From: Streptacidiphilus sp. PB12-B1b
GTDB taxonomy: Bacteria > Actinomycetota > Actinomycetes > Streptomycetales > Streptomycetaceae
DNA length: 64,000 bases
Assembly: GCF_014084125.1 (NCBI RefSeq)
Contig: NZ_CP048405.1
Coordinates: forward strand, 5,518,001-5,582,000
Reading direction: 5' to 3'
A model generated the notes under the pieces. That model was not told the DNA's origin, made no database searches, and was given only the letters and a program-made list of their open reading frames with translations. The translations under genes and the position numbers were made by a program. Of the stretch, positions 43,349 through 53,400 are shown piece after piece (position 1 is the stretch's first letter; each line of letters begins with the position of its first letter).

Positions 43349-45430
43349 ATGTCCTACGAGGTCGCACTGGCTGAGCAGCAGCAGCGCGTCGATCGGCTGT
43401 TTCGCCGGGTCGACGTGGAATCGACGCAGCTGGCCGGTCAACTGGCTTCCGCCGAAGGGCAATCGCTCGAGGCCGAGTCCTTCGTACGCCGGCTGGCCGC
43501 CCTGCGAGCCGCGGAGCAGGACGGCCTGTGCTTCGGAAGCCTGGATTTCGGCGAGGGCGACCTCCTGCACGTCGGGCGCGTCGGGCTGTCCGACGAGCAG
43601 GACGAGCGCATCCTGGTCGACTGGCGGGCGCCGGTCGCCGAGGCCTTCTACCAGGCCACCGCGGTAAGGCCGATGGGTGTTCGGGTACGGCGGACCATGC
43701 GCCTGAACGGCCGTCGGGTCGGTCACGTCAACGACACGCTTCTCGGCACGGAAGCAGAGGACCCCGGCGACTCCGTCCTCGCCGGGGACGCCGCGCTGCT
43801 GGCCGCCCTCCGCGAGCCCCGGACCGGGCGGATGTCCCCGGTGGTGGCGACGATCCAGGCGGAGCAGGACAGGATCATCCGCACCAGGACACGGGGGGTA
43901 CTGGTGATCCAGGGCGGCCCCGGCACCGGGAAGACGGTGGTGGCCCTGCATCGGCTGGCCTATCTCCTGTACGCGGAACGCGAGCGGCTGGCAGCCCGCG
44001 ACGTCCTGGTCGTCGGCCCCAACCAGGATTTCGTCCGGTACATCGACCAGGTGCTGCCCTCCCTCGGCGAACACGGCGTGCGCGCGGGAGAACTCGCCGA
44101 TCTGCTGCCCGGTATCCGGCCGAGCCGCCAGGAGGGGGACGATTCGGTGCGGCTCAAGGGGAGCCTCCACATGGCCGAGCTGCTTGCGAGCACGGTCCGC
44201 GCCCGGCAGCGCACTCCTGACGAGGAGGTGGTCGTGGACACCGGACGAGGGACCACGGGCCAGTGCCGGGTGACACTGGCCCAGGAGGCGCTGGCCTTCT
44301 CCCGGGAGGAGGCCCGTGCGAGCGGCCTGCCACACAACCTCGCCCGTGCTGTCCTCGTGGACTCGCTTCTGCCAGGCCTGGTGGAGCAGGTGGTCGACGC
44401 CTTCGGCCGGGAGCTCATCCCACCGGAGCTGGAGCGCGGCGTCCTTCGCAGCATCCGCGAGGACCTGCTGACCGATCCCGAACTGCAGTCGGCCATAAGC
44501 CGGTTCTGGCCGGTATTGACCCCCGAGGAGCTGGTGTACGGGCTCCTCGAGGAGCTGGACCCAGCGCTGCGCCGTGCCGCGGAGGAAGGTTGGACGGAGT
44601 CCGATGTTCCGCTGCTCGACGAGGCCAACGCCCTGCTGAACGGCGAGTCCGGTCTGCTGGGCGAAGTCCGGCCGTACGGCATCAGCGAGGCGGAGAGCCA
44701 GCGGTATCACGCCTGGACCGCCACCTTCGGCCACATAGTGGTGGATGAGGCGCAGGAGTTCTCCCCGCTCGCTTGGCGGATGTTGGCCCGACACTGCCCG
44801 AGCCTGTCCATGACGGTGGTGGGTGACCTCGTCCAGCGAAACTCTGCTTCCGGGATCGGCGACTGGGCGGAGACTTTCGAGGCCGTCGCGCGCGGCCGAT
44901 GGCACCAGGAGCAGCTGACCGTCAACTACCGCACACCCGCAGAGATCATGGCCTGTACCCGCCAGGTCTTGGCCGCCATCGATCCGGCGGCCGTGGCCCC
45001 CGTCTCGGTGCGGGCGGGAGCTGTCGCACCGAGGGCGACTAGGGTCTCCGCTGAAGGCCTGTCCGCGGCTGTGCTGGAGGCGCTCCTCGCCCGGCCGTCC
45101 GGGGACGGCCACGGCACCACCGTGGTCATCGCCCCCAGTTCCATGGTGACCGACCTGCGGACACGGCTGATGCACGCGCTTCCCGTCGAGCACGCACGGA
45201 CCACCCGGGTGTCCCCGGTCTCGGACACGAAGGGGTTGGAATTCGACCGGGTTGTCCTGGTCGAGCCACAGGGGATCGTGGACCAGCGGGCGCAGGGCCT
45301 CAGTGACCTCTACGTGGCCCTGACCCGGGCCACCCGGGAGCTGGTCGTCGTGCATGCTCGGGAGCTCCCGTTCGCGCTGGCCGAGGGGCTGGCTCAGGTG
45401 AGCATCGACGCGGCCGTGGTGGCCCAGTGA
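43349..45430 (+). CDS. HelD-like UvrD-family ATPase (RNA polymerase recycling factor)
   Basis: A 693-residue protein. The N-terminal coiled coil (EVALAEQQQRVDRLFRRVDV) and the LDFGEGDLLHVGRVGLSDE segment with VDWRAPVAEAFYQAT are HelD hallmarks. GGPGTGKTVVALHRLAYLLY is the Walker A motif, HIVVDEAQEFSPLAW Walker B, QLTVNYRTPAEIM a later helicase motif, and DTKGLEFDRVVLVEP and YVALTRATRELVVVH motifs V and VI. HelD proteins pry nucleic acid and some inhibitors from RNA polymerase; in actinomycetes some give rifamycin tolerance. AGGAGAG precedes ATG 43349. It stands alone, tail to tail with the ATP-grasp cluster. Confidence 0.88.
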   Translation: MSYEVALAEQQQRVDRLFRRVDVESTQLAGQLASAEGQSLEAESFVRRLAALRAAEQDGLCFGSLDFGEGDLLHVGRVGLSDEQDERILVDWRAPVAEAFYQATAVRPMGVRVRRTMRLNGRRVGHVNDTLLGTEAEDPGDSVLAGDAALLAALREPRTGRMSPVVATIQAEQDRIIRTRTRGVLVIQGGPGTGKTVVALHRLAYLLYAERERLAARDVLVVGPNQDFVRYIDQVLPSLGEHGVRAGELADLLPGIRPSRQEGDDSVRLKGSLHMAELLASTVRARQRTPDEEVVVDTGRGTTGQCRVTLAQEALAFSREEARASGLPHNLARAVLVDSLLPGLVEQVVDAFGRELIPPELERGVLRSIREDLLTDPELQSAISRFWPVLTPEELVYGLLEELDPALRRAAEEGWTESDVPLLDEANALLNGESGLLGEVRPYGISEAESQRYHAWTATFGHIVVDEAQEFSPLAWRMLARHCPSLSMTVVGDLVQRNSASGIGDWAETFEAVARGRWHQEQLTVNYRTPAEIMACTRQVLAAIDPAAVAPVSVRAGAVAPRATRVSAEGLSAAVLEALLARPSGDGHGTTVVIAPSSMVTDLRTRLMHALPVEHARTTRVSPVSDTKGLEFDRVVLVEPQGIVDQRAQGLSDLYVALTRATRELVVVHARELPFALAEGLAQVSIDAAVVAQ

Positions 45431-45546
45431 GCGCCGAGCCGGTGCGGGGGCCGGCATGGGGGCCGGGGACGCCGCACGGCCGCACTCGCTCGGGTGGAGT
45501 CCGCGCCTGCGCACCATGACGACATCCGTGCGGCGCCCGCCTGCGC

Positions 45547-45585
45547 CCGGCCCGCGAGAACCCGTGCGGGGTTCTTGCAGGCCGG
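45547..45585. terminator. Bidirectional terminator between HelD and the ATP-grasp cluster
   Basis: A two-part stem: outer CCGGCC (45547-45552) with GGCCGG (45580-45585) and inner AGAACCC (45557-45563) with GGGTTCT (45569-45575). It lies between the convergent stops at 45430 and 45606. Confidence 0.65.
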
Positions 45586-45605
45586 CGCCGCGGGGCACTG
45601 TTTCG

Positions 45606-46949
45606 TCAGATGAGGCCGTTCTGGATCACCGCGACCGCGTCGGCGCACGTCGTCATGGATTCGAGGCCGAGCTTCGCGGCGAACTCCGCCACGAAGGGCG
45701 CGATGACGCCATCGGGCAGCAGGGAGCCGACCGGCACGAACTCGCCTGACAGATCGGGCAGCTGATGGGTGACACCGTGTCGGGCCGCCGTTGCGGTGAT
45801 CCGGCGCACCAGACCGTCAAGGGGGCCTGAGAACTTGTGCGACGGCGACTGCCTGACCACACCGCGGACCTCTGCTTCCAGCGCTTCCGGGTCCATGTCG
45901 TAGATTCCGGGCAGCTGTTCGACTGCTGCGCGATGGATGAGCACTTCGGACAGTTCGGGACGGACGCGTTCCAGGCCCAGTCCACCTGACATGCGCGGAT
46001 TGACCTCGGTGGCGAAGAAGCCGTTCTCGTTGAGGATCCCATCCGCGCTGAACACACCCCGAAAGCCGGCATTCACCGCCAGGTACTCACCCGTGCGGCG
46101 AGCGAACTCACGAATGCGCTCGGCCGACTCCGGGTCGGGTCGCCAGCGGTTTGAGGAGCCGCACAGCACCAGCCGCCCTTTCGTGACGTCACACAGGGTG
46201 ACGATCTCGAAGGGCTCGAAGACCGCCACTCCGTCACGCAGCACAATGCCGATCACACTCCACGGAATTCCAGGCAGGAATTCCGCCACGCGTACCCTGT
46301 CGACGGTCTCGCGCAGATCGTCCAGCACGGTCTCCAGCCCGGCGGTGGTCCGGACCCACCGCAGCCCTCGCCCGGCGCCCATGATCTCGCTTGTCGAGTC
46401 GCCCGCCACCACGACGCCCAGGCCGCGGTCCAGGTCGGCCAGTGCGCTCCGCACCGAGGAGTCGTCAACGTCACCTATGACATGACGCGGCGAAGGGGCG
46501 CCGATCTCCCGCCAGAGTTCCTCGACGCGAACCTTGTCCTCCCAGAGCGCCCACTCGGGGCGCCGCCAGCCGTGGACGGTGCGGCCGCACAGCGTGGAGA
46601 CAGTCGCCTGGGAGTTGGGAAACACCGTCAGGGATCGCTGGGGATCCACACGGTCCAGCCAGGAGGCGAATGCGGGGCCGGGATCATGCAGCCACCTGTC
46701 AAAAGCGTCTTTCCTCTCGGCGGCAACGCCGTGGTCCGCACAGATCCACAACCGGGGCACGCTCGGTGAGCCGAGCGCCGGCTCGGCCCCGGAAACGGCG
46801 GCCGAGACCTCGGCACCGTACCTGGCCAGTGCGGTGACATACGAGGACGTGATGCCGGTGAGACGGGGTGTCATCACTAGTGCACGGCGATCCTGCCAGA
46901 ACTCACGCAAGGCCCCTGCGATCGCGGGCAGGACTTCCGGTCCGCTCAT
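45606..46949 (-). CDS. ATP-grasp ligase 1 (distinct subtype)
   Basis: A 447-residue ATP-grasp protein, unlike the next two. The N-terminal part holds WALWEDKVRVEELWREIGAP (Lys region of the pre-ATP fold); the centre VRVAEFLPGIPWSVIGIVLR and the end GFRGVFSADGILNENGFFAT-E-V-N-P-R-M-S-G-G-L carry the Mg/ATP ligands (E-V-N-x-R pattern). ATP-grasp ligases make an acyl phosphate and join it to an amine, forming amides or esters. It overlaps the upstream ligase by four bases and ends the operon that includes a RiPP-like peptide, so action on that peptide or on a product derived from it is likely, though inferred. Confidence 0.82.
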   Translation of the reverse strand: MSGPEVLPAIAGALREFWQDRRALVMTPRLTGITSSYVTALARYGAEVSAAVSGAEPALGSPSVPRLWICADHGVAAERKDAFDRWLHDPGPAFASWLDRVDPQRSLTVFPNSQATVSTLCGRTVHGWRRPEWALWEDKVRVEELWREIGAPSPRHVIGDVDDSSVRSALADLDRGLGVVVAGDSTSEIMGAGRGLRWVRTTAGLETVLDDLRETVDRVRVAEFLPGIPWSVIGIVLRDGVAVFEPFEIVTLCDVTKGRLVLCGSSNRWRPDPESAERIREFARRTGEYLAVNAGFRGVFSADGILNENGFFATEVNPRMSGGLGLERVRPELSEVLIHRAAVEQLPGIYDMDPEALEAEVRGVVRQSPSHKFSGPLDGLVRRITATAARHGVTHQLPDLSGEFVPVGSLLPDGVIAPFVAEFAAKLGLESMTTCADAVAVIQNGLI

Positions 46950-48196
46950 GACCGTCCCTTCTCATGATGTGGTCCCCCGTTGATCCGGACGACCGTGTCG
47001 ATCACTTCCCGCAGAACCGCTTCGCAGGTCTCGTGGTCCTCCGCCTCGACCAGGGCCATTCCGAGCTTCACCCGTGAGCTGTGAGCCATGTCCGGCATGA
47101 CGGCACCGGCCGGAATGCGCAGCAGAACGTCGACCACGCCCGGGATGGAGGCGATGTCCGAGGGCACGAGCCGGCTGAGGCAACCCGCCATGGGCGGTAG
47201 GTGGGTGTATCCGAAGGCCCGGTCCGCAGGCTCGGGTATCTCTGTCTCCTCGCCGGTGGCAGCCCTGACCGCGGCGGCCCAGATGTCGATCCCGAGAACC
47301 TTTCCGACCAATGTCTGGATCCATCCCCCGCCGGGACGGGCCGCCAACTCGCCGGCGACGAACCGTCCCGGGCCTCCGAAGACCTCAAGGTGGAAGACGC
47401 AGTCGGTCAGGCCCAGGGCGCGCAGCGCGTCGGCGGCGAAGTGCCGTGCCTCGGCATAGAGTTCGGGTTCGGCACCGGGCGGGAAGGAGGCGGTCGCCGT
47501 CGGGTGGCCGTTCTTGGTCTCGATCAACGGCGCGAGGTACCGTGACACGAGGACCGCCTCCACACTGCCGTGACGGATCAACCCGTCGAAGTGCCACTCA
47601 TCGCCCTCGTTGCGCTCCTCGACCAGCAGCCGTCGGGTGGTGGGGCGTTCCCGCAGGATGTCGCGGACGGCTTCGGGCAGGGAGGTTTCGTCGTTGACGG
47701 CCCGTACTCCGACGGTTCCGGCGGAGGCGAGGGGCTTCACGATGAAGGGCGGTGCCATTCCCCGGGCGCGGACGGCCTCGGCGGCGGCTTCGGGATGTCC
47801 CTGAACGTCCGGGACCACGGCCCAGTTCGCGGTGGGAATGCCGGCCCGGCGCCAGGCGGCCTTCTGCAAAGCCTTGTCACGACAGCGCAGAGCCACGTCC
47901 GGATCCAGAGCCCGGGCACCGAGGACCGCCCCGAGGAGAGCCGCCGGCACCACCGCGAACTCCTTGAGGGTGACCACTGCGTCGACTCCCCCGGGCCGAA
48001 CGCCCACCTCTTCCAGGGCGAGCAGCAGTGCGTCGAGGTCCGCGTAGGTCTCGACCAGGTGTGAGCGTGCGACTTGTTCCAGCACCGTGCCGGCGCGCTC
48101 CCTCTCCCACGGCTCGTAGAGCACAGTGATTTGATGACCCGAGGACGTGAGAGCCTGCACGGGTTCCGCGTGCAGTCCCAGCATCACGACATGCAC
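46946..48196 (-). CDS. ATP-grasp ligase 2 (paralogue of ligase 3)
   Basis: A 416-residue ATP-grasp enzyme of the carnosine synthase-like group: CRDKALQKAAWRRAGIPTAN (start of the ATP-grasp fold), PPFIVKPLASAGTVGVRAV (ATP-binding Lys), VEERNEGDEWHFDGLI, and FHLEVFGGPGRFVAGELAAR-P-G-G-G (Mg ligands and Arg). It likely ligates an amino acid to a carboxylate with ATP. It is about as long as ligase 3, aligns with it end to end, and shares near-identical DNA blocks with it. Its start lies 13 bases inside ligase 3. Confidence 0.88.
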   Translation of the reverse strand: MHVVMLGLHAEPVQALTSSGHQITVLYEPWERERAGTVLEQVARSHLVETYADLDALLLALEEVGVRPGGVDAVVTLKEFAVVPAALLGAVLGARALDPDVALRCRDKALQKAAWRRAGIPTANWAVVPDVQGHPEAAAEAVRARGMAPPFIVKPLASAGTVGVRAVNDETSLPEAVRDILRERPTTRRLLVEERNEGDEWHFDGLIRHGSVEAVLVSRYLAPLIETKNGHPTATASFPPGAEPELYAEARHFAADALRALGLTDCVFHLEVFGGPGRFVAGELAARPGGGWIQTLVGKVLGIDIWAAAVRAATGEETEIPEPADRAFGYTHLPPMAGCLSRLVPSDIASIPGVVDVLLRIPAGAVMPDMAHSSRVKLGMALVEAEDHETCEAVLREVIDTVVRINGGPHHEKGRS

Positions 48197-49446
48197 CGGA
48201 CCACCGGCTCCCCGTTGATCCGACGAACCGCTCCGATGACCTCGCGCAGCACCCCTTCACAAGCCTCATGATCCTCTGCCCGCACCAACACGCTCCCCAG
48301 GCCGATGCCCGAGCTGAGGCGCATGTCGGGCATCACCTCCCCGGGCCGGACGGACAACTCCACAGCCGCCACCCCGGCAATGTTTGAGATGTCCTGCTGC
48401 CGGATCCGACTCAACCTGCCTGCGGTGCTCGGGAGGAACATCCAGCCGTAGACGTCGTCGCTCACCGTGCCGATTTCGATGGGATCGCCGGTCACCGTCA
48501 GCACCCCCGCGACCGACAGGTCCACTCCGATGGCGGCCCTCACCGTCCTACGAATCCACCCCCCGCCCGGACGCGCCGCCAACTCACCCGCCACAAAACG
48601 CCCCGGCCCACCGAACACCTCGAAATGAAAGGCCCCGTCACTCAGACCCACCGCCCTCAGCGCCTCAGTAGTCAAACCCACGGCCTCCTCATACAACTCC
48701 GACTCCACAACCGGATGAAACGAGGCACTCGCCGCAGGACACCCGTTCCTCGTCTCGATCAACGGAGTGAGATAACGCGAGACCAACAACGCACCCCCCT
48801 CCACCCGCCCACCACGAACAAGCCCGTCGAAGTGCCACTCATCGCCCTGGTTGCGCTCCTCGACCAGCAGCCGACCGGCGCTGGGCCGGTCCCGCACGAT
48901 CCCGCCCACCACTGCGGCGAGGTCGCGGTCGTCCTCGGCGACCCGCACGCCCCGACTTCCGGCGGAGGCCAGCGGCTTCACGATGAACGGGCCCTTCAAT
49001 CCCGCCCTGCGAACTTCCCGGACCGCGAGTGCCGGACGCGCATCGACCTCTTCCGTCCCCGGGACGACGGTCCAGTTCGCGGTGGGGATGCCGGCCCGGC
49101 GCCAGGCGGCCTTCTGCAAGGCCTTGTCACGACAGCGCAGAGCCACGTCCGGATCCAGAGCCCGCGCACCGAGAACCGACCCGAGGACTGCTGCCGGAAG
49201 AACCGCGAACTCTGTCAGGGCGACCACGGCATCGACGCCTCGCGCCGTCGCGCCGATCCGCCCCAGCGCGGCCAGCAGAGAATCGACGTCGGCGTACGAT
49301 TCGACCCGGGCCGACCGGTCCACCCGGCGGGTCAGTTCCTGCGCAAGCACGGCTTCGCGCTCGTCGAACAGCATGCTGACCTCGTGACCGCTGCACAGCA
49401 GCGTCCCGACAGCATCGGGCACGGCACCCAGGATGACCACGTGCAT
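48184..49446 (-). CDS. ATP-grasp ligase 3 (paralogue of ligase 2)
   Basis: A 420-residue paralogue of ligase 2: CRDKALQKAAWRRAGIPTAN, GPFIVKPLASAGSRGVRVAE, VEERNQGDEWHFDGLVRGG and FHFEVFGGPGRFVAGELAAR are shared. ATG 49446 has a GGGGGG-containing ribosome site. Bases 49072-49184 match 47822-47934 of ligase 2 with very few changes, whereas the segment at about 48540-48830 uses visibly different synonymous codons, so the gene looks mosaic. It is the first of three ligases after the PhyH-type oxygenase. Two paralogues suggest two similar coupling steps or two different amino acids. Confidence 0.88.
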   Translation of the reverse strand: MHVVILGAVPDAVGTLLCSGHEVSMLFDEREAVLAQELTRRVDRSARVESYADVDSLLAALGRIGATARGVDAVVALTEFAVLPAAVLGSVLGARALDPDVALRCRDKALQKAAWRRAGIPTANWTVVPGTEEVDARPALAVREVRRAGLKGPFIVKPLASAGSRGVRVAEDDRDLAAVVGGIVRDRPSAGRLLVEERNQGDEWHFDGLVRGGRVEGGALLVSRYLTPLIETRNGCPAASASFHPVVESELYEEAVGLTTEALRAVGLSDGAFHFEVFGGPGRFVAGELAARPGGGWIRRTVRAAIGVDLSVAGVLTVTGDPIEIGTVSDDVYGWMFLPSTAGRLSRIRQQDISNIAGVAAVELSVRPGEVMPDMRLSSGIGLGSVLVRAEDHEACEGVLREVIGAVRRINGEPVVRCMS

Positions 49447-49515
49447 CGCTGCCCCCCTTTCCTCTGCGTTCCTCGTACGCGTGTCCTGATCGGTGCGTCG
49501 GTAGACGTGGGCCCC

Positions 49516-50418
49516 TCAGAATCCCTCGGTCGAGCGCGCACCCAGGACCGTGACATCGGTTCCGAATCGGGATGCGACCACCGGCATCCCGCCGTCGAAT
49601 TCCAGCGCCGGGTCGCCGGACCAGCTGTTCACATCAGTGATCAAGCTGTTCCGCGCGGCGATCGGCAGCCGGTCCTCAGGAGCCATGGCCGGAAGCAACT
49701 GCTCGCGGGCTATGGGCGCGCGCGGGTGCTGGAACCGTCCATCGATCGAGATCCGGGTCATGGCCGAACCGTTCGGCGCCGTGCCGTGCACGGTCAGACT
49801 GTGGAAGACCACCACATCACCCATCACGACGTGCGGTTCGACGACACGGTCCGTTTCGAACGCCACCACCTGCCCCTTCGCCGCCGGCCCGCGCTCCACG
49901 TCCAGCAGTCCTTCCCGGTGCGAACCCTCGACCAGGGCTATTCCGCCTTCCGTGCAGTCGTGCAGGGCGACCCAGACCGTGTACACCTCAGGATCACCTT
50001 GGACGAACCAGTAGTCCTGGTGCATGGGCTGCGCCCCCGATCCCGTCGCCCCGGCGGCGCCGTTCAGCCGGATCCAACGCCGTGGATGCAGAAAGGGCTT
50101 GTCCGTGTCCAGGACGAACGCCATGAACGCCAGAAGGGGCTCGGACCGGAAGGCGGAAGCGTACTCCGGGCAGTCGTAGGCGGCCCTGCGCATGGCCAGG
50201 ACCTGACGGCCGGACAGCTGACGCCGCATCGTCGCCCAGTCCGGGATGGTCTCGGGGTACTCGCCCGAGGCCATGAGCGCCGACAGCCGGTGGCGGAAGT
50301 CAAGAATCGTCTGGCGGGGGACGGCCTTGCGGGCGACGACCAGCCCGTCCGCCCGCAGCCGCTCCTTCGCCCGGGTGAGGTCGCCCTCCGAGGCGTCGGC
50401 GAGATCGACTTCATGCAT
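49516..50418 (-). CDS. PhyH-type Fe(II)/2-oxoglutarate oxygenase
   Basis: A 300-residue phytanoyl-CoA dioxygenase-family enzyme. The iron triad is visible as QPMHQDYWFVQGD (H-x-D) and FHSLTVHGTAPN (distal His), with TRISIDGRF giving the 2-oxoglutarate Arg. N-terminal RLRADGLVVARKAVP is the usual family opening. Members hydroxylate or halogenate amino acids, peptides and small molecules. ATG 50418 lies 8 bases inside the exporter gene, so it is translationally coupled. It probably hydroxylates the peptide or an amino acid used by the ligases. Confidence 0.85.
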   Translation of the reverse strand: MHEVDLADASEGDLTRAKERLRADGLVVARKAVPRQTILDFRHRLSALMASGEYPETIPDWATMRRQLSGRQVLAMRRAAYDCPEYASAFRSEPLLAFMAFVLDTDKPFLHPRRWIRLNGAAGATGSGAQPMHQDYWFVQGDPEVYTVWVALHDCTEGGIALVEGSHREGLLDVERGPAAKGQVVAFETDRVVEPHVVMGDVVVFHSLTVHGTAPNGSAMTRISIDGRFQHPRAPIAREQLLPAMAPEDRLPIAARNSLITDVNSWSGDPALEFDGGMPVVASRFGTDVTVLGARSTEGF

Positions 50419-53400
50419 TGTCCATGACCTCTCCGCGCTGTGCCGGCGTCGCCGCCGCGTGCTGACCAGCACCCGTCTGAGCCGCCCACAGCCGGGCGTA
50501 CTCCCCGTCCACGTCCATGAGTTGATCGTGGGTACCGGTCTCGGTGATGCGGCCGTCGTTCAGCAGGACGATCCGGTCGGCCCGGGCCGCCACCTCCAAC
50601 CGGTGTACGACCAGGACGGTGGTCCGGTCACGCATGACCGACCGCATGGCCGCGGTCACAGCTGCCTCGCTCGCCGTGTCGAGGGACGCTGTCGCCTCGT
50701 CCAGCAGCAGGATGTCGGGCTCGGCCATGTGCGCGCGCGCCAGTGCGAGCAACTGCCGCTGCCCCGCGGAGAGGTTCTCGCCGCGCGAGGCGACCGGGTG
50801 ATGGTAGCCGCCGGGCAGTCGCGCGATCATTCGGTGCGCCCCGACCTCCCTTGCCGCCGCCTCCACCTGTTCGTCGGTGGCCTCCGGCCGGCAGTAGGCG
50901 ATCGTGTCCCGCACAGTGCCCGTGAACAGAAAAGGCTCCTGAGGCACGGTGACGATCCTGCGCCGGTAGGAGTGCACGTCGAAGGTGCGCGCATCGGCTC
51001 CGTCGATGAGGACGCTGCCGACCGTGGGTTCATAGAACCGCGCGATCAGCTTCACCAGGGATGACTTGCCCGCACCGGAGGCGCCAACGATCGCCAGGGT
51101 CCGACCGGGATCGACCGTCATCCTGATGTCGGACAGGACTTCGCGGTCGCGGCCGGGGTAGGTGAAGGAGAGGTCGAGCCGGACGGCTCGGAACGGCTCG
51201 CGGGCAGGTTCACCGGACGACGAATCGGACTCCGGCACGCAGAGGAGTTCGCTGATCCGGCGGACCCCGACCACTGCCTGCTGGTAGCTGTCGAAAGCCT
51301 GCGACAGCTGCTGCGTCGGTGAGAAGAGCATGTCCAGGTAGATCAGGTAGGCGAGCAGTACGCCCCCGGAGAGCGTCCCATGGTGGAGCGCGCCCACGCT
51401 GAGCCAGATCGCCGCCACCGCGCACATGTCGAAAAGGAACTGCAGGAACGGAAAGTAGACGGCGATGTTCCGCTGGAGACCCAGCCGGGCGCGGCGATAG
51501 TCGTTGCTGAGCACACGGAACTGTTCGCGGCTGTGCTCGCCGCGGTCGAAGGCTTCCGAGAGCCTGGCCCCCCGCACGCTCTGGTGCAGGCTGGCGTTGA
51601 CCTCGCCGGCCTTGGTACGCGTGGCTGTGTAGACGTGCCGGGCCCGCCTGCGGAACCAGACGGTGGCCCCGACCGCCAAGGGGAGGGCCGCAAACAGCGG
51701 TGTGCTCAGCAGCGGGTCCAGCACGACCAGTACGGTGAAGGCCGCGACGACGGTCAGCCCGCTGACGGCCATGGGGATCAGACTGGACTGCGCGAAGGAG
51801 GCGATGACGTCCAGATCGGCAGTCATCCTGGTCAGAAGCCGCCCCGTGCCCTCCCGCTCGTGGAAGTCCAGCCCGAGCCGCTGGACGTGGCCGAAGATCG
51901 CTGTCCGCAAGCGGTAGAGGAGCCGCTCGGCGACCCGCCCCGCTGTCCGTGTGGTGCCGACGTCCACTGCCCATCCAGCGATCGCTGCGGCCAGGGCAGC
52001 GAACATGAGCAGCACCAGGACCGCGCCCCGATGCCTGGCGATGCCCTGGTTGATGCCCGAGCGGACGAACAGCGGGAACGCGATGGCGAGCAGGGTGTCC
52101 AGGACGAGCAGCACGGTCAGCAGGGCGAGGGGCATGCGGAAGGGCCTCAGCAGGCTGCGCATCCGCAACGGCGCGACGACCTGGTCGGAGCCCGGCCGAC
52201 CTGCGTCGTCGCCGGTGTCCGGAACATCGCGCGGCGCACCCAGTTGGGCGACCCTGCGCAACAGGTCCGCAGTGGGCGGTCGCCCCCGCCGTGGCGCGCC
52301 TGCGCCGCTCCCACGTGCGGTCTGCGGCCGTTCCCAGGGGGACTGCTCGTCCAGGTCGGTCCCGATTTCCGCCTCACCTGCCTCGATGCCCTCCACGTCG
52401 TCGCCGGGGCCTGACAGGAGCAGCCGGTACAGGGGGCTGCGGGCGAGCAGTTCGTCATGAGTTCCGGTATCGACGACCTTGCCCTTGTCGAGCACCGCGA
52501 TCCGGTCCGCCAGTCCCAGCGTCGAACGCCGATGGGCGATCAGGACCACTGTGCGGTCCGCCAGCAGCCCGCGCAGGGAATCCGCGATCTGCGCTTCGGT
52601 GCCGGCGTCCACGGCCGACATCGCGTCGTCCAGGACCAGAATCGGCGGCCTGCCGATCAGCGCACGGGCGATCGCAACGCGCTGGCGTTCTCCTCCGGAC
52701 AACGTGAGTCCGCCTTCACCGACCACCGTCTCGTAGCCGTCCGGCAGCCCCCTGATGAAGGCGTCGGCGCCCGCCGACCTTGCTGCGTCGATCACCTCGT
52801 CGTCCGTGGCACCCTGCTTGCCGAAGGCGATGTTGTCCCGGATCGACTCGGAGAACAGGAAGCTCTCCTCGGGCACCAGGCCGATGTCTGCGCGCAGTGA
52901 CGACAGTGTCAGCTCTCTGACATCCACTCCCCTCACCCTGACGCTGCCCCCGTGCACCTCGAAGAGCCGCGGCAGCAGGAGGGCGGCAGTCGACTTGCCG
53001 GACCCGACCCGGCCGACCAACGCCAGGGTCTCCCCCGCTGCCACCCGCAGGGAGAATCCGTTCAGGACCGGGCGCCCGGGTGCATAGCCGAACCGGACAT
53101 CGGCGAACTCCAGCTCCGGGTCTCCGGCGGATTCCGCGCTGCGCAAGGGCAGGGGCACGGCCCCGGGTGCCTCGACCACCTCGGGTTGGGCGTCGATGAC
53201 GTCGAAGATCCGCTGGAGTGCGGCTCGCGCTTGTGGCGCCGTGACGACCACCTGGGAGAGCATGGCCACCGGAGCTGCGAGCTGCGCGAGGTAGGTCACG
53301 AAGGCGAGCAGGGTGCCCAGCGTTATCGAGCCGTCCATCGCCAGATAGCCGCCGAGACCGAGGACGGCCGCCAGCCCCAGATTCGGCAGGACGGCCAGTG

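Noticed and set aside
43250-45598. 782-codon minus-strand frame over the HelD-like gene
   Set aside because: Antisense shadow of a gene with all helicase motifs; no recognisable protein pattern.
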